Shown: positions 26,408 to 34,883 of the stretch, piece after piece
Position numbering within the stretch: the stretch's first letter is position 1
Layout: every line of letters begins with the position of its first letter
Assembly: GCA_049325575.1 (NCBI GenBank)
Contig: JBMOLK010000282.1
Location: 1-42,927, forward strand
Reading direction: 5' to 3'
Origin: JBMOLK01 sp049325575
GTDB lineage: Bacteria > Bacillota > Clostridia > Acetivibrionales > Acetivibrionaceae
DNA length: 42,927 bases
Translations under genes and position numbers: made by a program
Notes under the pieces: model-generated
What the model was told of the DNA's origin: nothing
The model's database searches: none
The model's input: only the letters and a program-made list of their open reading frames with translations

Positions 26408-26548
26408 AAACCCCTTCACCCCCAAATGAATAAATAAAAATTTCTTCAAGATTCAAACTGATTTCTTCTACCAAAGATGCTCCACAAGCCTTGATTTTCT
26501 CCCCCAGCTCACGGGAATAGTTTTTTGTCACAATATGGTATACACTTC
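26388..26548 (-). pseudogene. Displaced C-terminal tail of the ABC ATPase (frameshift)
   Basis: After the TAG at 26551-26549 the minus strand stays open in the -1 frame and encodes a typical ATPase tail, including IGSVYHIVTKNYSREL, KIKACGASLVEEISLNLEEI and FIYSFGGEG, ending at a TAA at 26390-26388. The join is at a run of five As (26558-26554, minus strand); one more A would restore a protein of about 300 residues, the normal family length. Confidence 0.8.
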
Positions 26549-27292
26549 CTATGTTTTTACACTCAATATATCTTCCATATCTGCTAAACCTTTAGGTATA
26601 CAGTCCTTAAACACCACCTGAAGCTTCCTTACCTTATGCTTGATTTCATCTACCGTCCCATGAAACTTTATACCTCCGGAGCTTATGACAGCTATACTGT
26701 CGCATATCTGCTCCACATCAGCCAGGTTATGCGTAGAGATCAACACTGTAGTCCCCCGCTCCGAGACTTCGTCAAGCAAAGTCTCCATAAATCTTCTCTT
26801 TGCGATGGGGTCAAGCCCTGATGTAGGCTCATCCAGAATAAGGTATTCCGGCATAATACTCAGGCTTAGCATAAACATAAGCTTGGCTTTTGTTCCTTTT
26901 GAAAGGCCGCTTATCCTTTTATTTGTCGAAACCTGAAAAAGCTTGTTAAGCTCCTGGAATCTTTCTTCACTAAACCTTTTATAGGCCAGCTTGTAAAACC
27001 TTATTATCTCCTTTACTCTAAAGGAATCATAGTAATGACAGAGGTCAGGTACATAACCTATACTTTCTTTTATCCTGACATTTTCAAATACATCAGATCC
27101 TTTAAACCTTACCAACCCTTCATCCGGCTCCCATATACCGGTAAGTATCTTTATTAGAGATGTCTTGCCTGCACCATTTGGCCCTATCAGTCCGAAAATA
27201 CTGCCTTTCTTAACATTTAAGTTAATTGAATTCAGTATCTTGTTTTGCTCAATGCTTTTATGAACCTCACAAACCTCAATCAATGCCTTCAC
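26549..27292 (-). CDS. ABC transporter ATP-binding protein, truncated by a frameshift
   Basis: The GTG at 27292 overlaps the gntR stop by four bases and follows GAGGGGA. The 247 residues include Walker A LIGPNGAGKTSLIKIL, the signature ISGLSKGTKAKLMFML (a variant ending SKG), Walker B YLILDEPTSGLDP and the switch His in STHNLADVEQ, so the ATP site is complete. It ends early at a TAG; the missing tail of about 50 residues is encoded in another frame directly downstream. The truncation leaves the catalytic core intact. Partner: the permease ending at 25379. Confidence 0.88.
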   Translation of the reverse strand: MKALIEVCEVHKSIEQNKILNSINLNVKKGSIFGLIGPNGAGKTSLIKILTGIWEPDEGLVRFKGSDVFENVRIKESIGYVPDLCHYYDSFRVKEIIRFYKLAYKRFSEERFQELNKLFQVSTNKRISGLSKGTKAKLMFMLSLSIMPEYLILDEPTSGLDPIAKRRFMETLLDEVSERGTTVLISTHNLADVEQICDSIAVISSGGIKFHGTVDEIKHKVRKLQVVFKDCIPKGLADMEDILSVKT

Positions 27293-27669
27293 TTCCCCTC
27301 AATGTCACTGTATATTTGTTTAATGATATTAATAATTCCTTCCTTATCAAGCCCTATATAATGTGCTTCAACCACTATGTCCTTTAAAGAACTCTTTATC
27401 TTATGGAGCCTATCCTCGTCTATCCTTGGTTTATAGCCGGATGACACGAAAGTCCCCCTGCCTGCTATTGTTTCAATGACCCTCTGACGCTCAAGCTCTG
27501 CAAAAGCTTTGCTTACGGTATTGGGATTAACGGTAAGCAGCCTGGACATCTCTCTAATCGATGGTATTTTCTGTCCTGGAGTCAGTATACCTTTTACTAT
27601 ATTCTCTTTTATACCGTCTACAATCTGCTCAAATATAGGTTTACTGCTTCTTGCATCAATAGTTATCAT
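27289..27669 (-). CDS. GntR-family regulator, YtrA subfamily
   Basis: The frame is open to an ATG at 27687, but that codon lies inside a long palindrome and lacks a ribosome site; the ATG at 27669 (MITIDARSSKPIFEQIV) matches the usual start of YtrA-type regulators and has AAAGAG upstream. The 126-residue product has the winged helix (GQKIPSIREMSRLLTVNPNTVSKAF) and a short C-terminal helical dimerisation region without an effector domain, as in YtrA. Such regulators repress adjacent ABC-2 exporter operons. It overlaps the ATPase gene by four bases. Confidence 0.9.
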   Translation of the reverse strand: MITIDARSSKPIFEQIVDGIKENIVKGILTPGQKIPSIREMSRLLTVNPNTVSKAFAELERQRVIETIAGRGTFVSSGYKPRIDEDRLHKIKSSLKDIVVEAHYIGLDKEGIINIIKQIYSDIEGK

Positions 27670-27685
27670 ATCAAAATACTCTTTC

Positions 27686-27732
27686 ATAATGTATTAAGTG
27701 TACTACTACGTATAGTACACTTAATACATTAT
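27686..27732. promoter_or_regulatory. 20-bp perfect inverted repeat, probable GntR operator
   Basis: The arms 27686-27705 and 27713-27732 are perfectly complementary (core GTGTACTA / TAGTACAC) around CTACGTA. The repeat lies directly upstream of the GntR gene, in the place where YtrA-type regulators bind GTGTA/TACAC-like palindromes. At RNA level it would also form a strong hairpin at the 5' end. A TTTACA is visible on the minus strand further upstream. Confidence 0.75.
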
Positions 27733-27803
27733 CATATTTATAAAATTTTGTAAATAATTTTAGAAAAAATAGCTAGTCATATTCACCAGTATGTGACTAT
27801 TGT

Positions 27804-27888
27804 CACTGTAAAAACGTTACTGTTAGCACTGTAAAAATGTTACTTTTGACACTATAAAAAGGATAAATGTCCACTATATAATAAAATC
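27804..27888 (+). repeat. Four tandem repeats of 22-23 bp
   Basis: Copies begin at 27804, 27827, 27850 and 27872, each starting CACT(G/A)TA followed by As (first two: CACTGTAAAAACGTTACT and CACTGTAAAAATGTTACT); the last is partial. The period of about two helical turns fits stacked binding sites for a regulator of the gene at 28034. This 346-base gap (27688-28033) also contains the gntR operator and a GC palindrome, and no gene. Confidence 0.7.
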
Positions 27889-27895
27889 TAAAGAC

Positions 27896-27907
27896 AGCCG
27901 GCCGGCT
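27896..27907. repeat. 12-bp GC-only palindrome
   Basis: AGCCGGCCGGCT is a perfect palindrome in otherwise AT-rich DNA, flanked by AAAGAC and TTTAAA. It may be an operator or a weak terminator on either strand. No U tract of useful length follows. Confidence 0.5.
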
Positions 27908-28033
27908 TTAAAAATAAAACTCTTAGTTCTTTCATCAAAAAAGCTTTGACGTTCTTGATAAATCAAACGATAGAGTTTACTTACAGTATAAACCGATTAA
28001 CACTATAAAATTAATTCCAGGGGGAGTACCATA

Positions 28034-29578
28034 ATGCAAACAAACACAGTAAAAATTCAATTATTCAATACTACAAAGGCACTAATTACCAACTCCATTA
28101 ATCCAAGGTTTATGATTGTGAATACCGGAACAATGCCATTGAATATGTCGAATGTTAAAATAAGATACTACTATTCTTTTGACATCGATAAAGAACAAAA
28201 CTTTTATTGCGATTGGGCAAGCGTTGGAAATTCAAATGTAAAAGGTAACTTTTTTAAAACTTTTTTAAACTTGAACGGATCAAAATGCTATCTTGAAATG
28301 AGTTTTCTTGATGGTGCAGGAGTTCTGGCTCCCGGTGCAAATGCTGAAATCCATACAAGGATTGCCAAAGCTGATTGGTCTAATTATAATCAATCCGAGG
28401 ATTATTCTTTTAATAATTTGTCAAACAGTTATATTGACTGGACCAAGGTCACTGTATATATATCGGGGAAGCTGGCATGGGGAATTGAGCCTTCATCAGA
28501 CGATATTGTACCTCAAAAAAATAAATTTCTTATTATAGTAAGCAGCCCCTTATACAAGACAGGACTTATTACAAACTCACTAAATACCTACCTTGATGAT
28601 ATATCGAAGGAAGGCTGGGCTGGAACAGTAATCAAGGTAAATGATGTTAGTGATGAGGGTGCCGACTATATCACACCCGATGGACAAAAACTTAAGGAAA
28701 TCATAAAAAACTATTATATGGATGGGTATAAGGGCTTTGTCTTCATAGGTTCTGCTCCATCAATCCCGACAGTATACTGGAAGTATGACCCAAAAGAAGA
28801 TATCGAGAAGCTTCCTTCAGATTTGTTTTATACAGATACGAATGACTGGTTTGATATTGATTCGGATGGTGTTTACCAGACATATTCACGCTCTGGAGAA
28901 TATTTGGGAAAAAACTTTGGGCCGGAACTTTTCTATGGCAGGATTTCAGCTGGAAGTGTTTCTAAGTCCATTTATGAAGAAGCCATGAAGGTCTCAAGTT
29001 ATCTGGATAAAGTCCATAAATTCAGGACTGCAGGGAGCAATCTATCTTTTGAGCAAAGACAAAGGGCATTGGTGTTCCTCGACAGTGACTGGCAAGGAAG
29101 CAGCATTGTGGCGGATTACTTCAAATCGACGCTGCCTGAAATCCACATTTTTGCAGAGCCGGCATTAGTTAATGCAGATAAATTGTGCGAGGAGTTGGAG
29201 AAGGGCTATTACTTTGCTACAATAGCTTCACATGCCAATAACTATTCTCTGCAGTTGGGAGAATCCTACTTCACTTTGCAGACACTAAAAACCATTAATC
29301 CAAACGTTCACTATTTAAATATTTTTGGGTGCGGAGCATGTAATTATACCTCCCCAAATCTCGGAGCAACCTTTCTGTTTGATAATGATCATATTTACAA
29401 CGTATCTGGAACTACCGGATATTGGGGCTTTTTTGGAGACAGCAAGTATTATGAGGATATAATGAACAAAGTTCCTGTAGGTATTGCATTCAGGGATTAC
29501 TTTAAAAGATTGCTGGAAGAAGGCGGAGACGGAATACCTAAAGGGGTTCTTTTAGGTGACCCCACATTAAGATACTAA
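28034..29578 (+). CDS. CBM3 cellulose-binding module fused to a gingipain-like (C25) protease domain
   Basis: The ATG at 28034 follows AGGGGGAG. Residues 1-153 are a family 3 carbohydrate-binding module (VKIRYYYSFD, FYCDWASVG, ADWSNYNQSEDYSFN, VTVYISGKLAWGIEP), which binds crystalline cellulose. Residues about 165-514 look like the caspase-like C25 fold: SDLFYTDTNDWFDIDSDG, ELFYGRIS, the His motif IASHANN (His400), the Cys motif FGCGACNY (Cys433 or Cys436) and the C-terminal GVLLGDPTLRY. Unusually there is no signal peptide, dockerin or SLH domain, and the CBM begins at residue 4. Either it leaves by a non-Sec route or it acts inside the cell. Confidence 0.88.
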   Translation: MQTNTVKIQLFNTTKALITNSINPRFMIVNTGTMPLNMSNVKIRYYYSFDIDKEQNFYCDWASVGNSNVKGNFFKTFLNLNGSKCYLEMSFLDGAGVLAPGANAEIHTRIAKADWSNYNQSEDYSFNNLSNSYIDWTKVTVYISGKLAWGIEPSSDDIVPQKNKFLIIVSSPLYKTGLITNSLNTYLDDISKEGWAGTVIKVNDVSDEGADYITPDGQKLKEIIKNYYMDGYKGFVFIGSAPSIPTVYWKYDPKEDIEKLPSDLFYTDTNDWFDIDSDGVYQTYSRSGEYLGKNFGPELFYGRISAGSVSKSIYEEAMKVSSYLDKVHKFRTAGSNLSFEQRQRALVFLDSDWQGSSIVADYFKSTLPEIHIFAEPALVNADKLCEELEKGYYFATIASHANNYSLQLGESYFTLQTLKTINPNVHYLNIFGCGACNYTSPNLGATFLFDNDHIYNVSGTTGYWGFFGDSKYYEDIMNKVPVGIAFRDYFKRLLEEGGDGIPKGVLLGDPTLRY

Positions 29579-29644
29579 TCGTACCGTAAAACGTTCATTA
29601 TTATACCAACACATAGAAATTAATGATAGTGGTTCTACGAAGAC

Positions 29645-29684
29645 AAAAGGTCCTTGAATGTATTAAACATGCTCAAGGACTTTT
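29645..29684 (+). terminator. Intrinsic terminator after the CBM3-protease gene
   Basis: GTCCTTGA (29650-29657) pairs with TCAAGGAC (29673-29680), flanked by AAAA and TTTT, 66 bases after the stop. The symmetrical flanks suggest it can also serve the converging DUF362 gene at 29726. Confidence 0.75.
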
Positions 29685-29725
29685 AAGTCTTAGATGGATT
29701 ACTATATGATAATTTTAGATTGATC

Positions 29726-30880
29726 CTACCTAAGCAGAAGCTTTATGAACCAGGGCCTTTTTATATCAATGGCCTCGAAACTGCACAGTTCATGACAGCA
29801 AAAACACCGTATGCACTTATTAAGATCAATGCAAGGTTTCCCATCCTTCATCTTTATGGCTTTTGGAGGGCAGCTTTTCTCACACACTGCACAGCCCTTG
29901 CATGTTTCATAGTTAAAACCAGGTGTGGGCTTTATTATCCTGTCGAGCCGCTTTGTTATGAACTTGGGAAGCAGGACATTATAATAATTGAAAGCAACCT
30001 TCAAAGTGGGCTTTTTAAAATCTTTCACATAAACTTCCTGCAGTTTTTCACCTACAATCTCAATATCCTTTATATTTCCACTGACAAGGCCCCTATCCCT
30101 GGATTTTCCTATTGTAGGAACCTGATCAGGCTCAAGGCCGATTATATTTGATGCCACAACATCAAGTTCGTAGGGATTTGTACCTGCGATTACAAGGCCA
30201 ACCTTTCTTGGATTACCGGCTGTTGGACCATATCCCTCCATCCCGGTCACAGCATCCATTACAGTCAATACCGGCTTGCTAAATCCACATATATCTATCA
30301 AAAGATCCGAAAAATCCCCTGTGTCTTCAAACCGGAGATGATACTCACTCTTGTAGCTTCCCGGTATAATCCCAAACATATTCTTCACAGCTCCGCTGTA
30401 TACTGTCATCATATGGGTCTTTATTTTGGGAATGTTTATAATCTTATCCGCCTCAACTACCGGCTTTATTGTCTTAATTGTTTTCATTATCCTGCCTTCA
30501 TGATAAGGAACATCAAGCATTTCGGTATCATAATTAAGATCAGCCCCGCTTTTTTGCGCCGCCTCCTTCATACCACAGGTCTCATAAACAGCTTCCAGTA
30601 CCTTTTTATTATAAAAGTGGTACCCGCCAGGACTGTCCCCTATTATGGGTTTTCCTCCAGCTTCAATTACCAGTTCTGCAAGGGCCTGTGCAAGAGAAGG
30701 ATGCGTAGTTGTAACCTTTTCAGGCTTTCTTCTCATTAATAGGTTAACCTTAAGAAGTACCTTGTCACCGGGTTTTACAAAGGCAGAAATGCCTCCTATG
30801 TGATCCAATGCTTCTCTAACAGCTTTTCTGACTTTTTCAACCTCATAATCTTCACACCTGACTAAAGCTACCCTGCTCAT
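29726..30880 (-). CDS. DUF362 protein with C-terminal 2[4Fe-4S] ferredoxin domain
   Basis: The 384-residue product has the DUF362 core: VLLKVNLLMRRKPEK, the GDSPGG motif near residue 102, IINIPKIKTHMMTVYSGAVKNMFGIIPG and DAVTGMEGYGP, then a ferredoxin module with CKGCAVCEKSCPPKAI and CIRCFCCHELCSFEAI, eight cysteines for two clusters. There is no signal peptide, so it is cytoplasmic. DUF362 proteins are redox-linked in context, but their reaction is unknown. It is the last gene of the five-gene minus-strand operon starting with psd, 16 bases after the first permease gene. Confidence 0.9.
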   Translation of the reverse strand: MSRVALVRCEDYEVEKVRKAVREALDHIGGISAFVKPGDKVLLKVNLLMRRKPEKVTTTHPSLAQALAELVIEAGGKPIIGDSPGGYHFYNKKVLEAVYETCGMKEAAQKSGADLNYDTEMLDVPYHEGRIMKTIKTIKPVVEADKIINIPKIKTHMMTVYSGAVKNMFGIIPGSYKSEYHLRFEDTGDFSDLLIDICGFSKPVLTVMDAVTGMEGYGPTAGNPRKVGLVIAGTNPYELDVVASNIIGLEPDQVPTIGKSRDRGLVSGNIKDIEIVGEKLQEVYVKDFKKPTLKVAFNYYNVLLPKFITKRLDRIIKPTPGFNYETCKGCAVCEKSCPPKAIKMKDGKPCIDLNKCIRCFCCHELCSFEAIDIKRPWFIKLLLR

Positions 30881-30896
30881 GAATCGCCTCTCCTCT

Positions 30897-31805
30897 CTAT
30901 TTTAGGAAACTGTACACTGCATCAACACTAAAACCTGCTGTTACCGAAAATGCTATGTTAAAGAGAATATAAAACACAAAATTCCGTACACCTAATATTA
31001 TCTTAACTGCACCAAGGTTTGTCAATTTAGTTGCCGGGCCGCTTATTATGAAAGCTATAGCCGATCCAGGGCTCATACCCGCACTAATCCAGGCTTTTAA
31101 AAGTGGAACAGTCCCCCCACCGCAAATATATACAGGCACACCAAAAGAGGAAGCCAATAGAACACCAAGCCCTCTATTGTTATCAAAAATATCAATAAAT
31201 ATATCCTTTGGAAAATACATTTCGAAAAGGGCCGTCAGGAGTATTCCTGCCAGAAAGTAAGGCGCAGTTTTGGTAATTGCCCTGTTTAAATCACCAAGGA
31301 ATACCTTAGCTCTATTCCCCCCGGTGCTGCACTTCTTTCTATCCTCAAAGCCGTCTAAGCCAAATACTGCTCTATTCTTAAAAAATATCCTTACAATCAC
31401 CCCGGCAAGAATTCCGGCAATAATACACACAAGCATTCTTACAAGTGCCAATGGTGTACCCAGCGCAAAACTTAATATGAACAGGTTAGGGTTTATGAGT
31501 ATTGAAGTAACCATAAATGATACAAGCAGGTGCTGGGATACACCCTTTCTTCCCAGAGTCGCTATTAGCGGCACAGTACCATACATGCATATGGGTGAAG
31601 CTGCACCCAATAATGCAGCCAATAACCCTGCAAGAACCCAGTACTTACCAGTATTTACTCTTAACACAAGGTTTCTGATTTTGTACGATGCAAAAACCGA
31701 AATAACAGACCCTGCAATTAAGCCTGCAATCCAGTAGGGAAATATCAGCCTGAACTGCACTACAATATAATAAATTAAATCATTTAGTTCAGAGAGAATG
31801 GCCAT
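30897..31805 (-). CDS. Permease of the ArsP/DUF318 (YraQ) family, Cys-containing
   Basis: The 302-residue product has about eight membrane helices in the two-repeat layout of the ArsP_1/DUF318 permeases. Both signature loops are present: GAASPICMYGTVPLIATL near residue 68 and VPVYICGGGTVPLLKAWISAGM near residue 225, each with a Cys in the membrane, and ISGPATKLTNLGAVK near the C terminus. Relatives export organoarsenicals or are of unknown substrate. ATG at 31805 with GAGGTAAG. It lies 20 bases after the membrane DUF362 gene. Confidence 0.88.
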   Translation of the reverse strand: MAILSELNDLIYYIVVQFRLIFPYWIAGLIAGSVISVFASYKIRNLVLRVNTGKYWVLAGLLAALLGAASPICMYGTVPLIATLGRKGVSQHLLVSFMVTSILINPNLFILSFALGTPLALVRMLVCIIAGILAGVIVRIFFKNRAVFGLDGFEDRKKCSTGGNRAKVFLGDLNRAITKTAPYFLAGILLTALFEMYFPKDIFIDIFDNNRGLGVLLASSFGVPVYICGGGTVPLLKAWISAGMSPGSAIAFIISGPATKLTNLGAVKIILGVRNFVFYILFNIAFSVTAGFSVDAVYSFLK

Positions 31806-31825
31806 CTTACCTCACATACTTTCCC

Positions 31826-32899
31826 CTATGGCTTTTTAAACTTCATCTTTATTTCATCAAGGACCGCACCTTGAACCTTTATTTTGGCAATATCCGAAAT
31901 ACCCAGTCCTTCCTCCCCTGCCAGCTTGACATGAGGTACCTCCTCAACGGTAAACCCCATAAAAGTAAGTGCAGCCGTGTCAACAGCTACAGGGTCGCTT
32001 CCCGCAAAAACAGTATTTGCATTAACAGGAGTATTATTCAAAGGACCATTGCCCTCACCGGCTACAATTCCGTCTATAACAACAAAGTCAGGTTTTCTTA
32101 TCCTGTTAATATCTACTATTACATCCTTAAGATCGCCTATGGCATGAAGGATATTTTTATAGCCTATATTATTATATATTTTGTTTGAAGGTACACCAAA
32201 GGAGTTTTTAAGACTTAGTGACACCACAGCATCAGGCTGAAAGTGGGTTTTAAGCTTTGCTGCGCATATAACCACATCTGCATCCATATATATCTTTGGA
32301 ATAAATAAAGCTTTACCGGTAAGACTCTTTTCCGGCTTTATTTCGTAGCAGTCAGCCTTATCATACTGGTTCATGTCTATAAGTTCTACACCGGTTATTT
32401 TATCATACTCTGCAGCCTTAAACACATTACCTGACATTGAGGCTTCTGCAACGATAACCCTTTCGGCACCATATTCTTTTGCAATATCTGCTATCTGCTG
32501 AATTATTCTATGGTCGGTACACATGGCACTTCCTGCTGGAAATCCGTTTATGAGGTTTGGCTTTATAAGAACGGTATCACCCTTCTTGATAAGATTTTTC
32601 AGTTCCCCGGCATTTTCAACAGCCTCCCTAACAACCTTCCCATAGTCATCACCTCTTCCTACACCTACTATAGGAGTAGAATCAGTAATCAAGGCTGCTT
32701 TTTTAACTTTTTCAAGAACCTTATCAGGTAAGGAACTGCCTTGCTGTAGTTCTTTGTCTTTGGGTGCAGCGGTATTTATGGCAATATCTCCTGCAACACC
32801 GGTACCAGCCGGTTTTTTAGAGACAATATAGCCTGCTATTGATATTATGCCTAATACAATAATAGTACCATAGACCAGAAATGATTTTAAATTCTTCAT
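31826..32899 (-). CDS. DUF362 protein with N-terminal membrane anchor
   Basis: The 357-residue product has an N-terminal membrane segment (residues 6-27) so that its DUF362 domain is predicted to lie outside the cytoplasm. Core motifs: VLIKPNLINGFPAGSAMCTDHR, ERVIVAEASMSG, VVICAAKLKTHFQPDAVVSLSLKNSFGVPS and VVIDGIVAGEGNGPLN. It lacks the Cys-rich ferredoxin module of the other two DUF362 proteins here. ATG at 32899 after AAAGGGGG. It lies between the two permease genes, suggesting a joint function. Confidence 0.88.
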   Translation of the reverse strand: MKNLKSFLVYGTIIVLGIISIAGYIVSKKPAGTGVAGDIAINTAAPKDKELQQGSSLPDKVLEKVKKAALITDSTPIVGVGRGDDYGKVVREAVENAGELKNLIKKGDTVLIKPNLINGFPAGSAMCTDHRIIQQIADIAKEYGAERVIVAEASMSGNVFKAAEYDKITGVELIDMNQYDKADCYEIKPEKSLTGKALFIPKIYMDADVVICAAKLKTHFQPDAVVSLSLKNSFGVPSNKIYNNIGYKNILHAIGDLKDVIVDINRIRKPDFVVIDGIVAGEGNGPLNNTPVNANTVFAGSDPVAVDTAALTFMGFTVEEVPHVKLAGEEGLGISDIAKIKVQGAVLDEIKMKFKKP

Positions 32900-32927
32900 T
32901 ATTCATCCCCCTTTGAGCTGAATTAGA

Positions 32928-33731
32928 CTATATAATAAAATTTAATAAAGCCAGAATCAGGATAAGTACAGAGTAATAAACAAAATACCCTATGATTCCT
33001 CTTACCTTAAGCGTCAATAAAATAGCTGAAAAGGTTTTCAAATTCATGAGCATTCCCAGAATTGACATTCCCAGAAGGAAAATGGGGGTTGTAATATCAT
33101 ATCCTTTAAAAACAACAGGTATTGTTGTACCTATGGGACCTGAAAAAATCCAGTTCATTATTTTGGGAAATACATATGCTGAAAACAGGATATGGGAGGC
33201 AGAGCCAAGCAAAATATATGGTAAGGCAATATTAAGGCAGACACCTGTAAGTCTTATAGTATCTCTTGGACTGGATGATCTTGCAGCACACCTTTCCAAC
33301 ACACCTTTTTTTACTAATAAAGTATCATTTATTTTTAAAGCCCTTACCATAATCCCGGCAAGTACCCCTGCAATAAAAGCCAACATAATCCTTCCCATTC
33401 CGCTCTTTAGAACAAAACCCGCATCAGTAAACGGAACAAGCATATTAAACAGAATGTTTGAAACAAGCACAGGTGCTACCAGATATACTTTAAAGCCCAG
33501 CACTAATAAAGTCGCAGCCAAGGGAATCAGGCCGTATGTGTCAAGCGGCAGAACCATACCTGCTAGTGATAATAGAACAATAATGGCTAAATCGGTTGAA
33601 TAATTCTGCCTGATGCTTTTTAATCTATCTTTCGCAAAATGAAAAACAAGTGCTGACAGAATACATCCGACAGCTATAAAGAACACCTCCAAAATAGCTG
33701 TTCTACTAACGCTAAAAATCAGCTCAAACAT
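32928..33731 (-). CDS. Second ArsP/DUF318-like permease, lacking the membrane Cys residues
   Basis: The 267-residue product has about eight membrane helices and the same fold pattern as the 30897 permease: SLAGMVLPLDTYGLIPLAATL aligns with the first signature loop and IPVVFKGYDITTPIFLLGMS with the second. In both places the Cys (and in the second the GGG) of the canonical paralogue is absent. Short and divergent, it may form a heterodimer with the canonical one. It lies 28 bases before the membrane DUF362 gene and 14 bases after psd. Confidence 0.75.
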   Translation of the reverse strand: MFELIFSVSRTAILEVFFIAVGCILSALVFHFAKDRLKSIRQNYSTDLAIIVLLSLAGMVLPLDTYGLIPLAATLLVLGFKVYLVAPVLVSNILFNMLVPFTDAGFVLKSGMGRIMLAFIAGVLAGIMVRALKINDTLLVKKGVLERCAARSSSPRDTIRLTGVCLNIALPYILLGSASHILFSAYVFPKIMNWIFSGPIGTTIPVVFKGYDITTPIFLLGMSILGMLMNLKTFSAILLTLKVRGIIGYFVYYSVLILILALLNFII

Positions 33732-33745
33732 TTGTCATACCCCTG

Positions 33746-34636
33746 CTAAAGAATTTTCTTTCCGATTACTTCACCGGCAGCCACCTTACACTCAAATCCC
33801 GCTCTGGTTTGATATAATATGTCTTCATCCATTCCAACCAAACCCTTTTCTATCAAAAGAATTATGGTTGAGCCTCCAAATTTAAAGAATCCCTTTTCAC
33901 TGCCCCTTTTAACCCTGACACCGGGCATGTATGTCTGGACAATAGAGCCTACGGATGTAGCCCCTACTTCCATATATAAAACATCCCCAAAATTATCCGA
34001 ATGAAGAATACTGTACTCCCGCTTGTTAGAGCAAAAGACTTTAGGTATTGAAGTTAATGCTGCCGGATTCACCGAGTAGTAGTGCCCCTTTATCCTGGTA
34101 CTTTCGCTGCAGATACCGTCATCAATAAAATGATACCTGTGATAATCTACCGGGCAAAGCCTTAATATTATCTTGGTTCCGCCGCGGTACTTATTTGCCA
34201 ATTCGCTGTTTGCCAGCAGTTCCCCGATATTATAATAAGAATCCTTTACCTGCACTGCCTTTTCAATGTCTATATCAGCCCATGCACGGATCCTTCCGTC
34301 TCCGGGAGATAGAAACAGCCCATTTTCAGCATTAAAATGACGCGCATCCGACTTTAGCCTTCTTGTAAAAAAATCATTAAAGGTTTTAAAATCTTCTATC
34401 TTGTTTAAAGATTCTGACATATCAATATCGTATTCTTTAATAAACTGCTTGATCTTTCCTGCGCTAAATCTACTGTCACATATGAGGCCTGACAAATCAG
34501 AGCACAGCCTTTTCTTTACCAGAAGCTCCAGTCCAAGCTTTCCAGGAGCTGTATTATATAAAATGTTTATCAACCTTTCACCTGATACCTTTTCCAGCTC
34601 ATATTCCTTTGTATACCTATTGTAAATTTTAATCAT
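33746..34636 (-). CDS. psd: Phosphatidylserine decarboxylase proenzyme
   Basis: The enzyme makes phosphatidylethanolamine by decarboxylating phosphatidylserine at the membrane. The 296-residue product is full length for the clostridial type. It has FNDFFTRRLK, the catalytic triad Asp113 (SPGDGR), His169 (DYHRYHF) and Ser256 in the self-cleavage motif FKFGGST (residues 252-257), where cleavage between Gly and Ser leaves the pyruvoyl group on the alpha chain. pssA, its usual partner, is not in the window. It heads the operon with the permease and DUF362 genes. A TATAAT (34676-34671, minus strand) lies upstream. Confidence 0.96.
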   Translation of the reverse strand: MIKIYNRYTKEYELEKVSGERLINILYNTAPGKLGLELLVKKRLCSDLSGLICDSRFSAGKIKQFIKEYDIDMSESLNKIEDFKTFNDFFTRRLKSDARHFNAENGLFLSPGDGRIRAWADIDIEKAVQVKDSYYNIGELLANSELANKYRGGTKIILRLCPVDYHRYHFIDDGICSESTRIKGHYYSVNPAALTSIPKVFCSNKREYSILHSDNFGDVLYMEVGATSVGSIVQTYMPGVRVKRGSEKGFFKFGGSTIILLIEKGLVGMDEDILYQTRAGFECKVAAGEVIGKKIL

Positions 34637-34883
34637 TAACTCTGCTCCTATTTCATACTATATTGGGTATATTATAGCTTGTTAGCATACAAATATAAAT
34701 ATCTATTTAAGGTCTTAGTTTACAAAGCTTACAGTATACAAGTTGGAAATAATTAAAAACATTTATGCACTTTGAGTTAATTATATAAAGTATAATTACC
34801 AAAGTGGTTACAAAAAAGTTAAATTATCAATGTAAAACAAACTAAAACATGCTATAATAAAAATCAAAAAAGGGGGGACTTCT

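Noticed and set aside
26549..26565. Programmed -1 frameshift as the firm explanation of the ATPase split
   Set aside because: The site is a five-A run and not a full X-XXY-YYZ heptamer in the right frame, and I see no stimulatory structure. An indel or sequencing error is at least as likely, so it is reported only as a possibility.
27687..27687. ATG at 27687 as start of the GntR regulator
   Set aside because: It lies inside the palindrome, has no ribosome site, and family members start at the MITID position corresponding to 27669.
27804..27888. CRISPR array
   Set aside because: The units are directly adjacent with no spacers, only four copies exist and there are no cas genes.
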